Below, piece by piece: positions 35,858-44,318 of a stretch of DNA of 55,268 nucleotides. How positions within the stretch are numbered: position 1 is the first letter of the stretch; the number at the start of each line of letters is the position of its first letter. The position numbers and the translations under genes were made by a program. The DNA lies in assembly GCA_903873805.1 (NCBI GenBank), contig CAIQQB010000003.1:1-55268 (forward strand), read 5' to 3'. The notes under the pieces were generated by a model, which saw only the letters and a list, made by a program, of their open reading frames with translations, searched no databases and was not told the DNA's origin. The stretch comes from an uncultured Opitutia bacterium (lineage in GTDB: Bacteria; Verrucomicrobiota; Verrucomicrobiia; Opitutales; Opitutaceae).

Positions 35858-37984
35858 ATGCGCCTCCACCGCGTCCTTCCCCTCCTGCTGCTCGCGGGCC
35901 TGTTGCCCGCCGCCCTACCGGCCGCCGAATCCACCCCCGTGGCGGCTCCCGCCGGCAGCGCCTATGTATTCCCCCCCGCCGATCTCATGCGCATCGGCGT
36001 CTATTACTACCCCGAGGCCTGGCCCGCCGAGCAGTGGCCGCGGGACATGGCCAACATCAAGAAATTGGGAATGGAATTCGTCCACATGGGCGAGTTTTCG
36101 TGGGCGTTCCTGGAGCCGACCGAGGGTCATTTTGATTTCGCCTGGCTCGACAAGAACATCGAGCTCGCCGCCTCCCAGGGCCTCAAGGTCGTCCTCTGCA
36201 CGCCCACGCCCGCACCGCCCATCTGGCTCACCCAGGCGCACCCCGAGGTGCTCATGATCGACGCCGCCGGCCACACCATGCAGCACGGCACCCGCCAGCA
36301 GGCGAGCTGGAGCGTCCCGCTCTACCGCGACTACGTCGCCAAGATCGTCACCGCCCTCGGCCAGCGCTACGGCCACGATCCGCGCGTCTGGGGCTGGCAG
36401 CTCGACAACGAGCTCACCCACTACGGCAAGGAGCCCGACTACGGCCCTGCCAGCCAGGCCAGCTTCCGCGCGTGGTTGAAAACCAAATACGGCACCATCG
36501 CCGCCCTCAACCGCGACTGGGGCAACGCGTTCTGGTCGCAGGTCTACCAGGACTTTGACCAGATCCGTATCCCCAACCAGCAGGAGGAGGTCGCGCAGAT
36601 GAACCCCCATTCCATCCTCGACGCGCAGCGCTGGTTCGCCGACGAAACCGCCGGCTACCTGCGCTTCCAGACGAACCTGCTCCGGCAGTTCTGCGGGCAC
36701 AACCAGTGGATCACGACCAACCACATCCACAATTTTTCCGCGGTGAACCCCGCGCTCAACGGCAAGGACTTCGACATCGTCACCTGGACGCTCTACCCGG
36801 TCCACGGCAACGCCAACGAGGGGCCGCTCGGCTTCCGGCTCGGCAGCTCCGCCACGCTCTCGTTCGCCGCCGACTTCATGCGCACGATCAACGGCCAGGC
36901 CGGTCTGATGGAACTCCAGCCCGGGCAGGTCAACTGGGGCGAGGTCAACCCCCAGCCGTATCCCGGCGCCGTCCGCCTCTGGCTGATGCGCGCGTTTGCC
37001 GCCGGCTCGAAGTTCGTCTGCACCTACCGCTACCGCGAGCCGCTCTCGGGCGCCGAGCTCTACCATTCCGGCCTGGTCGGGACCGACGGCGTCACGCCCT
37101 CCCTCGGCGGCGAACAATATGCCCAGGCCATGCGCGAGATCGCCGCGCTGCGCCCGCTGTGGCGCGCCGACGCCCAGCCGCCCGCCGCCTACGCTGCGCG
37201 CCGCGCCGCCATCCTCTACAGCTACGAGAACCGCTGGGACCTCGACAATCACCCGCAGAACAAGGCCTGGGACACGTACGGCCACTTGCTCAAATACCAC
37301 ACTGCGCTCAAGCGACTTGGGGCGCCGGTCGACGTGATCACCGAGGACAAGGATTTCTCGGTCTACCCGTTTCTCATCGCGCCCGCCGCCCAGCTCGTGG
37401 ACGCCGCGCTCGTGGCCCGCTGGAAAACCTACGCCGAGAACGGCGGCCACCTCGTTCTCACCTGCCGCACGGGGCAGAAGGACCGCCGCGGCTTCCTCTG
37501 GGAGGGCCCGTGGGCGATGCCGATCCTCGACCTCATCGGCGCGAAGATCAAATTCTACGACACGCTCCCCGCGCCCAACGTCGCCCACGTCAAGGCCGGC
37601 GACCAGACGCACGCCTGGACGACCTGGGGCGAGATTCTCGACCCGGCCGCAGGCACGACCGCGCTCGCCAGCTACACCGACCAGTTCTATGCCGGCGGCG
37701 TCGCCGCCGTGACCCGCCCCCTCGGCAAGGGCAGCGTGACCTACATCGGCGTGGATTCGGCGGACGGCACGCTGGAGGCGCAGCTCATCCGCGGCGTGTA
37801 TGAGCGGGCGCACGTCCCGGTGCAGGATTTTGCCGAGGGTTTCTGTGTGGACTGGCGCGACGGTTTCTGGGTTGCGACCAACTTCACCGAGAACACGCAG
37901 GCCACCCCGGTCGCGGCGGACGCGAAGCTCCTCATCGGCACCCGCAACGTCCCCACCGCCGGCGTTTCCATCTGGCAGGAGTGA
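35858..37984 (+). CDS. Exported GH42 beta-galactosidase
   Basis: A 708-residue enzyme with a signal peptide (MRLHRVLPLLLLAGLLPAAL). GH42 features: IGVYYYPEAWPAEQWPRDMA, FVHMGEFSWAFLEPTEGHFD, PTPAPPIWLTQAHPEVL, acid/base Glu185 in WQLDNELTHYG, and nucleophile Glu352 in GLMELQPGQVNWG. The trimerisation-type domain follows (FSVYPFLIAPAAQLVDAALV) and a C-terminal beta domain closes the protein. It would cut beta-galactosides or short galactans outside the cytoplasm. Following the GH112 gene with a short gap, it suggests a galactoside-use operon: exported trimming, then phosphorolysis inside. Confidence 0.92.
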   Translation: MRLHRVLPLLLLAGLLPAALPAAESTPVAAPAGSAYVFPPADLMRIGVYYYPEAWPAEQWPRDMANIKKLGMEFVHMGEFSWAFLEPTEGHFDFAWLDKNIELAASQGLKVVLCTPTPAPPIWLTQAHPEVLMIDAAGHTMQHGTRQQASWSVPLYRDYVAKIVTALGQRYGHDPRVWGWQLDNELTHYGKEPDYGPASQASFRAWLKTKYGTIAALNRDWGNAFWSQVYQDFDQIRIPNQQEEVAQMNPHSILDAQRWFADETAGYLRFQTNLLRQFCGHNQWITTNHIHNFSAVNPALNGKDFDIVTWTLYPVHGNANEGPLGFRLGSSATLSFAADFMRTINGQAGLMELQPGQVNWGEVNPQPYPGAVRLWLMRAFAAGSKFVCTYRYREPLSGAELYHSGLVGTDGVTPSLGGEQYAQAMREIAALRPLWRADAQPPAAYAARRAAILYSYENRWDLDNHPQNKAWDTYGHLLKYHTALKRLGAPVDVITEDKDFSVYPFLIAPAAQLVDAALVARWKTYAENGGHLVLTCRTGQKDRRGFLWEGPWAMPILDLIGAKIKFYDTLPAPNVAHVKAGDQTHAWTTWGEILDPAAGTTALASYTDQFYAGGVAAVTRPLGKGSVTYIGVDSADGTLEAQLIRGVYERAHVPVQDFAEGFCVDWRDGFWVATNFTENTQATPVAADAKLLIGTRNVPTAGVSIWQE

Positions 37985-38352
37985 GGGGGGCGTTCCGTGC
38001 TTGTAGGGCCGCCCTTCATGTGAGCGCCAGCCGGCTTCTTGTAAGGGCGGAGACTTGCTGCGCCCTTCGTCCCGGCGCTCCACCCAGCGAGCCGAGCTGG
38101 AGCGCGTTGACCTCAACGCGCTGGCTTGGATCCGAAAAGGAGGCGGAGTGCCATCACCCCGCTTCGGCAGGAACGTGAAACGTGTCCGGGGCAGCGCGCT
38201 CCACCTGCAAGCCATTGCCTGACAAACTACCCGGGTCCGAATTGGGACACTCTCGGCAGCGTAACAATACAGCCTGGACATCGTCTTTAGCTACACTCCC
38301 CGTTGGGCTGCCCGTCAGCCGAAGCACCGACTTTATCCGTCATCCACCCACC
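37985..38352. other. Intergenic region with stacked hairpins
   Basis: No gene recognised. It contains aagggcggagacttgctgcg with the closing arm cgccctt (38043-38067; related to the R2 spacer at 19487-19513), a perfect 10-bp hairpin agcgcgttga-cc-tcaacgcgct (38101-38122), and an R2-type palindrome (ggcggagtgccatcaccccg, 38142-38161). The hairpin cluster could end the GH112-GH42 transcript. Confidence 0.65.
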
Positions 38353-40011
38353 ATGAAAACCTCAGCTGTCCTCGCCGGTGGCCTATTGGCCGCCGCTTGG
38401 TTGGTCTGGCCGTTGCCGTCGGTCAGGGCCGCCGACGACGGGGGAGCATTCACCACGGGTGTCAGCACCGACAACCCCACCGCCCAGACCCAATGCGATG
38501 CGTTGCAGGCGGACCTTCAGGCGGCACTTGATTCCCTGCAGAAGGCGACGGCGGCCAACAAGGGCGGGAATGTGGGAAAGGGCATTGCCGATTTGCAGGC
38601 GACCATCACCGCAGTGGGCCAATGCCGCGTTTACCTTCAGACTCACCCCGAGTTGAACCGGCTGCCCGCCGTCACGTCGGCCAAAATGGCTGAGGTGGAC
38701 AAACTGATCCACGCCGCTCCGCCCAGCCGCTCCTCGTCCGCACCCCGTCTGCGGGCGGCCCTCGATTCCTTGAAGGCCGCCTTTGGAGTGCTGCAAAACA
38801 CGCCCGGCGGCGATCTGGGCGGAAATCGTGATCCTGTTGCCACGGGCATTGGTCGGGCGGCAACGGATATCATTGCGGGCATCACTTTTGTCCCCGCCGT
38901 GGGGGCCCCGGATGGCGGGGATCCTTTTCGACCGGCAACCACCACGGGGCGATTGGTGGGCGCGAAGAGCGACTTGCAAAACGCCCTGGTGGCGCTGCGC
39001 GCGGTGCCGGCTGCGCCGCATGGCGGCTTGGTAGAAAAGGCCGAGGCCGCCCTGAATCTGGCTCTGGGGGAAACCGAGCAAGGGCTGGTCTGGGTTGCGG
39101 CCGATCCCGTCCGTGATCCGTTGAACGACGGCCACATCAAATTCACTCCGCCCGGCTGGCCGCCACCCTTGACGCCGGGTTACGCCAGATATGCCACCGA
39201 CATGACCCGGGGCCGCCCCGGCAGTTTCATCTTTATGCCCCGTCCGCTGGATCCAAACGTGAGCGTGGATCTCGTCCGCGCATTTTTCCACGTGCATAAC
39301 GCCTATTTCAACTTTTTGCCCAGCCACCCCGAAGGTTATCTGCCGCAGGTGGGCGACATCGGCGGTCACCGGGACCGCATCATGGAACAGGCGATCGTCG
39401 CCATGAACCAGATCGTGCTCGCGCTCGACTACGTCCACAGCCATCCCCCGATGCCCGACACGGCGGAGGGCCGGCTGCAAGCCGTGCAGGCTGCGGCGCA
39501 GCAGGTGAAGGACGACCTCGCGAACGAATCGTCAACCGAACATGGAGGGCATTTGGAAGCCGCGCAGACAGCGCTGAGTCAGACCTTGGCGGATGTGGCG
39601 GAGGCACTTGTTCTCGTGCGCTCCTCGGCTGACTTCAATCGGCTGGAGACGACCACGCAACCGGCGGCGGGGCCGGTGACGGTCCACGGGTCGGGCATCT
39701 ACGAGTCGGCTTCCGGCACCATCGCGGGCTACTATGCGAACCGCTTCCCCGTGATGCTTGCCGCGCAGGAAACCTTGGACCGGGCCATCGCAATGCTGAG
39801 CAACGTGGCGCTTACTCCTTACACAGGGCCGGCCGTGGGCGACCTGCATGGCCTACGATACAGGATCTTAAGCGACCTCCGGCAAGCGGCCCGCGAGGTG
39901 GTCGACGGGGCCAACTTTGCCGCCCAAGCGGCCAACGCGGCCCGCCGTTCTCTCGCCCCGCCCCGCCGTGGAACCGGCCTGGGAACCGGCCTGCCTGGTG
40001 GCGCGGACTGA
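38353..40011 (+). CDS. Exported protein with three paired helical repeats
   Basis: A 552-residue protein of unknown family with a signal peptide (MKTSAVLAGGLLAAAWLVWP). Three repeat pairs fill it. Type 1 units: ATAANKGGNVGKGIADL, VPAAPHGGLVEKAEAAL, SSTEHGGHLEAAQTALSQTL. Type 2 units: TPGGDLGGNRDPVATGIGRA with IIAGITFV, VGDIGGHRDRIMEQAIVAMN, VGDLHGLRYRILSDLRQAAR. Each unit is about 55-60 residues and mainly helical, with hydrophobic residues every three to four positions. The type 1-type 2 order matches residues 35-170 of the protein encoded by 8126-9301. There is no catalytic motif and no second domain; it ends Arg/Gly-rich. A periplasmic or surface helical solenoid or bundle is likely; the function is unknown. 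Confidence 0.65.
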   Translation: MKTSAVLAGGLLAAAWLVWPLPSVRAADDGGAFTTGVSTDNPTAQTQCDALQADLQAALDSLQKATAANKGGNVGKGIADLQATITAVGQCRVYLQTHPELNRLPAVTSAKMAEVDKLIHAAPPSRSSSAPRLRAALDSLKAAFGVLQNTPGGDLGGNRDPVATGIGRAATDIIAGITFVPAVGAPDGGDPFRPATTTGRLVGAKSDLQNALVALRAVPAAPHGGLVEKAEAALNLALGETEQGLVWVAADPVRDPLNDGHIKFTPPGWPPPLTPGYARYATDMTRGRPGSFIFMPRPLDPNVSVDLVRAFFHVHNAYFNFLPSHPEGYLPQVGDIGGHRDRIMEQAIVAMNQIVLALDYVHSHPPMPDTAEGRLQAVQAAAQQVKDDLANESSTEHGGHLEAAQTALSQTLADVAEALVLVRSSADFNRLETTTQPAAGPVTVHGSGIYESASGTIAGYYANRFPVMLAAQETLDRAIAMLSNVALTPYTGPAVGDLHGLRYRILSDLRQAAREVVDGANFAAQAANAARRSLAPPRRGTGLGTGLPGGAD

Positions 40012-40045
40012 ACCCTGCCCTTTATTATTCCGTCTGTGGAAGCAG

Positions 40046-40606
40046 TCACGACCCCGCGCCCTCGGTGCTCTGGCGCCGGTGTTGCGCCCGCCAGCGGCGA
40101 ATGAGCAAGTAGGCCACAACGCCCAAGGAGCAAAGCCCGCCCGCGGCGTAGCAGGTCAACTGGATGGTCTGGGTGATGAGCAGGGGCAACCGCCCGTCCG
40201 GATAGAGCCAGTCAGGGTAGAGGCCCTGGCCACGCCACCACACCCACGCTCCGGAGGACGCGGCGGCGAGTTCCGTCAGGCCGACCAGGAGCGGCACGAC
40301 CGTGAAGACGAGACGAACGCCCACCCGGGGCCAGGGGCCGGCCCGGGCGGCCAGCACGCAACCCACCCCAAGCATGATCCCCGGATAGGTGGCCGCTTGA
40401 AAGGCCCAGGCGGCGGCCAGCAGCGAAGGGTTGTGGAGACTCCAGAGCGGCGGATGATAGACCGTGAAATGTTCCGGCGCGATGCGGACCAGATACTGGT
40501 CATGCAACACGGCGTACACGGTCACGATCAGCCAGATCCCGGTGACAAAGGCATACGAGTAGCGCCGTTTGTCGCGGACGAGCGGAATGAGGGCGCGATT
40601 GGGCAC
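40046..40606 (-). CDS. Small multi-pass membrane protein, unknown
   Basis: A 186-residue protein with about four hydrophobic segments: residues about 17-36 (YAFVTGIWLIVTVYAVLHDQ), 60-86 (AAAWAFQAATYPGIMLGVG...), 95-116 (VRLVFTVVPLLVGLTELAAA) and 143-170 (LLITQTIQLTCYAAGGLCSL...). It has positive ends (MPNRALIPLVRDKRRYSY; RRWRAQHRR), giving a cytoplasmic N- and C-terminus by the positive-inside rule. I recognise no family. It is convergent with the preceding gene (34 bp gap). Confidence 0.6.
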   Translation of the reverse strand: MPNRALIPLVRDKRRYSYAFVTGIWLIVTVYAVLHDQYLVRIAPEHFTVYHPPLWSLHNPSLLAAAWAFQAATYPGIMLGVGCVLAARAGPWPRVGVRLVFTVVPLLVGLTELAAASSGAWVWWRGQGLYPDWLYPDGRLPLLITQTIQLTCYAAGGLCSLGVVAYLLIRRWRAQHRRQSTEGAGS

Positions 40607-40720
40607 CGTTGGGACGTGTGGCGGAAGAATTGGAAGGACGCGGCTTGCAGCGCGAACCCTGCACCGGACGGAATCGCTGGCGCCCGCAGGCAGCGCTGGG
40701 GATGGATTCGTGCGGCCGAC

Positions 40721-43700
40721 TCACAGATCCGCGAGCGCGGCTTTGGCGCCGAGGTGATCGGGGCTGGCGGCGAGTGCGGCGTTGAGCTCGGTGCGGGCGG
40801 CTTCCTTCTCGCCCAAGCCCGCGTGGCCGAGGCCGGCGGTGAAGTGGGCGTTCGCGACGCGGGCGCGCAGGGCCTGCCGCTCCTCGGGCGAAGCGAGCGC
40901 CGCGGTGGCCGACGCGGGCGCGACGGTGGCCGCGAGTTCGCGGAAGATGGTTTCGGCCGGGGCCGACTGGCCGAGCTTCTGCAACGCGAGCGCCTGATAA
41001 TACCGTGGGGCTCCGGCCGCTGCTGCGCCGCCGAAGCCTCCGCCGCCTTGGCCGCCGCGACGTCCTCCGCCACCTCCGCCACCGCCGCGGGCGCCGCCTC
41101 CGGTGGCGCTGGCGGCCTCCTGCCAGGCGGCCTTCGCCAAATCGGCGTGACCGAGCGCAGCCTGGGCGGTGCCGATCAAATAGGAAACCTCGGCCGGTCG
41201 GCTGGCCAGCGGGGTGGCGCGGAGGTTGGCGGGAAAATTCGTGGCGCCCTCGAAGTCAGCGAGGGCGTCGGCGGCCTGGCCGGCGGCGAGCCGGGCGCGG
41301 CCGCGCGCGAGGTGGGCGCTGGTCCAGCAGTCGCCGGCGTTGAAGCGCGTGGCCCCCTCCCAGATGTTGAAGGTGCGGCCGGACAGGAGCGTGATCGCTT
41401 CGTCGGGGTGGCCGAAGAACGTCTTCAGATTGATAAGCCGGGCCGTGGATTCATCGCGCTGGACGACGGCGGCGGGGTGTTGTTCGAGGAGCGCCAGACG
41501 CTTCTCGGCGGACACGCCACTCGCCTCGTAGAGCTGGTCGAGCTCGAAGAATTGCACCGGGTAACGCTCGCCCAGGGCGACGGCCTTTTCCATCTCGGCA
41601 ACGGCCTGCGCCAGGGCGGCATCGCCAGGGCGGTGCGAGTACGCGACTGCCAGGTTGCGGTGCACAATCGGGAATGATGGGTCGAGTGCGGCGGATTTCT
41701 CCCAGAGCGCCACAGCCTCTTCGGGCAGCGAGTCGAAGAGGAGATTGCCAAGGTAGTAGGGGGCGCGGGCGTCCTTTGGGTTTGCCGCGATGGCGTTATG
41801 CAGGACGGGGATGGCCTCGGCTTGGAAGGGGAAACCGTATTCCGGCGAGGCGGCGGCGGCGAGCCGGCGGTAGTCGGCCGATTTGGCGGCGTCGCCCATG
41901 CATTCGGCATACTGGCCGAGATAATAAAATGCCAGCGCCGGGACAGTGCTTTTGTCATCTCTTGCCCCCACCAGCAAACTCAGCCCGGAGCCAGCATCAT
42001 CCCACAGGCCGGCGTTTGCATAGTCCGCGGCGGCCTCAAGAGCCCGGTCAGGAAACTGGCTCAAGGTAACGGCCAGATCCGTGAGGGCACCCCGGGACAT
42101 GTTCACATTAAGTCGTTCAATCATCAACGAGACATCGAGCGGATCGAGTTTTGGTGCGGCTTGCTCGAGCGCCGCGAGCGCCTCCGCCTTGCGATCCAGA
42201 TGCCGCAGCATCGCTGACTTCAGAATGAGCGCCCGCACATTCAGCGCGTTGGCATCAAGCGAGCGGTTGGTGAAGTCGAGCGCGGCAGTGAAATCGCCCT
42301 TCAGGCTGGCGAGCTCGGCGAGGGAGAAATAGGCCGGCGACTTCCAGGCCTCGCTCCAGGTGGCCTTGTAAAACGCATCGTAGGCCTCGTCGTTCTTGCC
42401 CTCAAACTTGAGCGCGACGCCGAGGTAGTAGAACGGCTCGCCATCCTTCGGTGAGGTGTATTGGGCGGTAAGCCGGGCGACAGCGGCGCGGAGGTGCGTC
42501 TCGGCCTCGGCGTAACGAAACGCTTTAATGAGGCGGATGCCATACGCGGTGTTGGTGCGGGCATCGCTGGGATCGCGGTGGAGCGCCTCGTCCCAATACG
42601 GCTCGGGCTCGCGCGCGGGGTCGAAGAACTGCTCGATGCGCTGACCGGTCAGATAGAGTTCCTCGACCGTCTTGATGTCGGCCGGAGCGGGCGGCGGCGT
42701 TACGACTGGCGGGATCACCGGCGGAGTGAGCACGACCGGCGTGTAGGCGACCAGTTCGTGTCCGCCGACGGTGAGCGTGGCGTGCAGCGAATGCTCGTCG
42801 GTGCCGGCGGGCAGCGCGACCGACTGGGTGAAGGGTTTGCCGGGGTCGATGGAGATATTCTGTTCGAAGAGCACCTTGTCGCCGGCGGTGAGCCGCGCGG
42901 TGGCTGCGGTGACGGCGTCGGTGGTGCAGAAGCCTAGTTTCGCCGCACCGTCCTTCACCTCGAGGTTCACGGCGGCGTCGAGGTTGGCGTTCTTCACGCC
43001 GCCGAGGCCGCGGAACGGATACCAATACTGTGAAAACGAGCGCTCCTCGAAGGGCTGGAGCCAGGAGTAGTCGGGCTGGTTGTCGGAATAGGAGCCGACC
43101 ATCAGCTCGATGTAGGGGCCGTCGGTGTCGGTGAGGATGTCGTCCCACATGCGGCCGCGCGGGCCGTTGCCCCAGGTCCAGAATTTCTTGCCGGGCACGA
43201 TGTGGTGGTCGGCGATGCTCAGGATGCCGGCCTCCTTGCCGTGGTCGTAGCCGGCGAAGAAGTCGTCGGTGTAGTTCCAGGCGAACATCGAGTTCGCGTT
43301 GAGGTGGTTCTTATACCAGCTCACGTCCACGCCGGCGGTGAAGTCGGCGCCGTTGAACCGCGTGGTGGCGACCGGCCAGTTGGCGAACTCGCGCTTGGAG
43401 TGGTAGGTGACGAGCTGGGTGTCGGGCGGATAGATCACCTGGTAGTCGGCGTCGGCGGAGACGGCGACGTTGGCGAAGCAGAGCATGGTCTGCGCGAGCG
43501 GCGTGCGGTTGATGATGCGGACCTTGGCCTCAAGGTAGGACTTGCCGGGGTGCAGCGTGTAGCCGACGGCCCAGCGCATCCGCTGGCGGATTTCCAGCTC
43601 GCCGACCCAAATGGTCGCGCTGCCGTCGGGGTTCTGCTCGGTGGTAAACTGGACCGGGTTGAAGGTCGAGGCGCGGTGGTGGTGCGGGATGTTCCACTCG

Positions 43701-44125
43701 ATGCCGCCCGAGATCCACGCGCCGATCAGCCCGATGAGCGCGGGTTTAATGACGTGCTGGTGGTAGATGAAGTCGTAATTGTCGGTCTTGTCCAGGGCCG
43801 AGAACAAACGCCCGCCGAGCTCGGGGAGGATGCCAATCTTGATGAATTCGTTCTCAAGATACACGATGTGGTAGGTCTGGTCGGCCTTCTTGTTTGTGAG
43901 GTTGTCGTAGAGCGGATACGGGTAGATGCGGCCCTCGGCGCCCTGGGAGTTGCGGCCGAAATAGAACATCGGGTTCGGCTCCGGCGGGCCCGAGAGGTAG
44001 GTCGGGATGGTGACGTCCTCCTGGGTGAGCTTGACCGGGGTGGCGGCGCACAGCAGGGCCGGGAGGCAGAGCAGCAGCGCGAGGGCGAGCGAAGCGCGGG
44101 CGGGGCGGGGGGGCAGGGGGTTCAT
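40721..44125 (-). CDS. Exported DUF5107 protein with C-terminal TPR array
   Basis: A 1134-residue protein. The start at 44125 gives a signal peptide (MNPLPPRPARASLALALLLC, then LPALLCA). DUF5107 occupies roughly residues 20-330: YFGRNSQGAEGRIYPYPLYD, ENEFIKIGILPELGGRLFSA, GAWISGGIEWNIPHHHRAST, NRTPLAQTMLCFANVAVSAD. It resembles galactose-mutarotase-like beta-sandwich folds. A beta domain and a Pro-rich hinge (VLTPPVIPPVVTPPPAPAD) follow, then TPR-like helical pairs from about residue 470 to the end (e.g. FYYLGVALKFEGKNDEAYDA, YYLGNLLFDSLPEEAVALWE). A pure Gly/Arg tract (GGGARGGGGGGGGRRGG..., encoded near 41025-41110) interrupts the TPRs. It may bind or act on sugars; the function is not established. 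It is transcribed toward the small membrane protein gene. Confidence 0.8.
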   Translation of the reverse strand: MNPLPPRPARASLALALLLCLPALLCAATPVKLTQEDVTIPTYLSGPPEPNPMFYFGRNSQGAEGRIYPYPLYDNLTNKKADQTYHIVYLENEFIKIGILPELGGRLFSALDKTDNYDFIYHQHVIKPALIGLIGAWISGGIEWNIPHHHRASTFNPVQFTTEQNPDGSATIWVGELEIRQRMRWAVGYTLHPGKSYLEAKVRIINRTPLAQTMLCFANVAVSADADYQVIYPPDTQLVTYHSKREFANWPVATTRFNGADFTAGVDVSWYKNHLNANSMFAWNYTDDFFAGYDHGKEAGILSIADHHIVPGKKFWTWGNGPRGRMWDDILTDTDGPYIELMVGSYSDNQPDYSWLQPFEERSFSQYWYPFRGLGGVKNANLDAAVNLEVKDGAAKLGFCTTDAVTAATARLTAGDKVLFEQNISIDPGKPFTQSVALPAGTDEHSLHATLTVGGHELVAYTPVVLTPPVIPPVVTPPPAPADIKTVEELYLTGQRIEQFFDPAREPEPYWDEALHRDPSDARTNTAYGIRLIKAFRYAEAETHLRAAVARLTAQYTSPKDGEPFYYLGVALKFEGKNDEAYDAFYKATWSEAWKSPAYFSLAELASLKGDFTAALDFTNRSLDANALNVRALILKSAMLRHLDRKAEALAALEQAAPKLDPLDVSLMIERLNVNMSRGALTDLAVTLSQFPDRALEAAADYANAGLWDDAGSGLSLLVGARDDKSTVPALAFYYLGQYAECMGDAAKSADYRRLAAAASPEYGFPFQAEAIPVLHNAIAANPKDARAPYYLGNLLFDSLPEEAVALWEKSAALDPSFPIVHRNLAVAYSHRPGDAALAQAVAEMEKAVALGERYPVQFFELDQLYEASGVSAEKRLALLEQHPAAVVQRDESTARLINLKTFFGHPDEAITLLSGRTFNIWEGATRFNAGDCWTSAHLARGRARLAAGQAADALADFEGATNFPANLRATPLASRPAEVSYLIGTAQAALGHADLAKAAWQEAASATGGGARGGGGGGGGRRGGQGGGGFGGAAAAGAPRYYQALALQKLGQSAPAETIFRELAATVAPASATAALASPEERQALRARVANAHFTAGLGHAGLGEKEAARTELNAALAASPDHLGAKAALADL

Positions 44126-44199
44126 GGTGGGGAAAACATGCGGGATACCTAAGCGGAAAGAGAGGTCTGGCGGCACAGGGTCCAAGGTGCTGCCGCCGA

Positions 44200-44276
44200 C
44201 TGTAGCCGGGGTCGCTGACCCCGGGGATCGCGATGGAGAAAAGTCCAAACACCGGGGTCGGCGACCCCGGCTACAG
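44200..44276. repeat. R1 inverted pair
   Basis: Arm 1 at 44200-44224 (ctgtagccggggtcgctgac...) and arm 2 at 44252-44276 (...ggcgaccccggctacag) are reverse complements with one mismatch, and each is itself palindromic. Arm 2 equals positions 11-35 of the window, inside recD2. The pair fills the gap between the GH50-like and DUF5107 genes. Confidence 0.9.
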
Positions 44277-44318
44277 TTCGGCTGGGACGGACATGCAAAC
44301 CAGTTTGGAGAAGGTTTG

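Noticed and set aside
35915-38281. A 788-residue minus-strand open frame opposite the GH42 gene
   Set aside because: It is antisense to GH42, has no family motif, and its extension enters the hairpin-rich gap.
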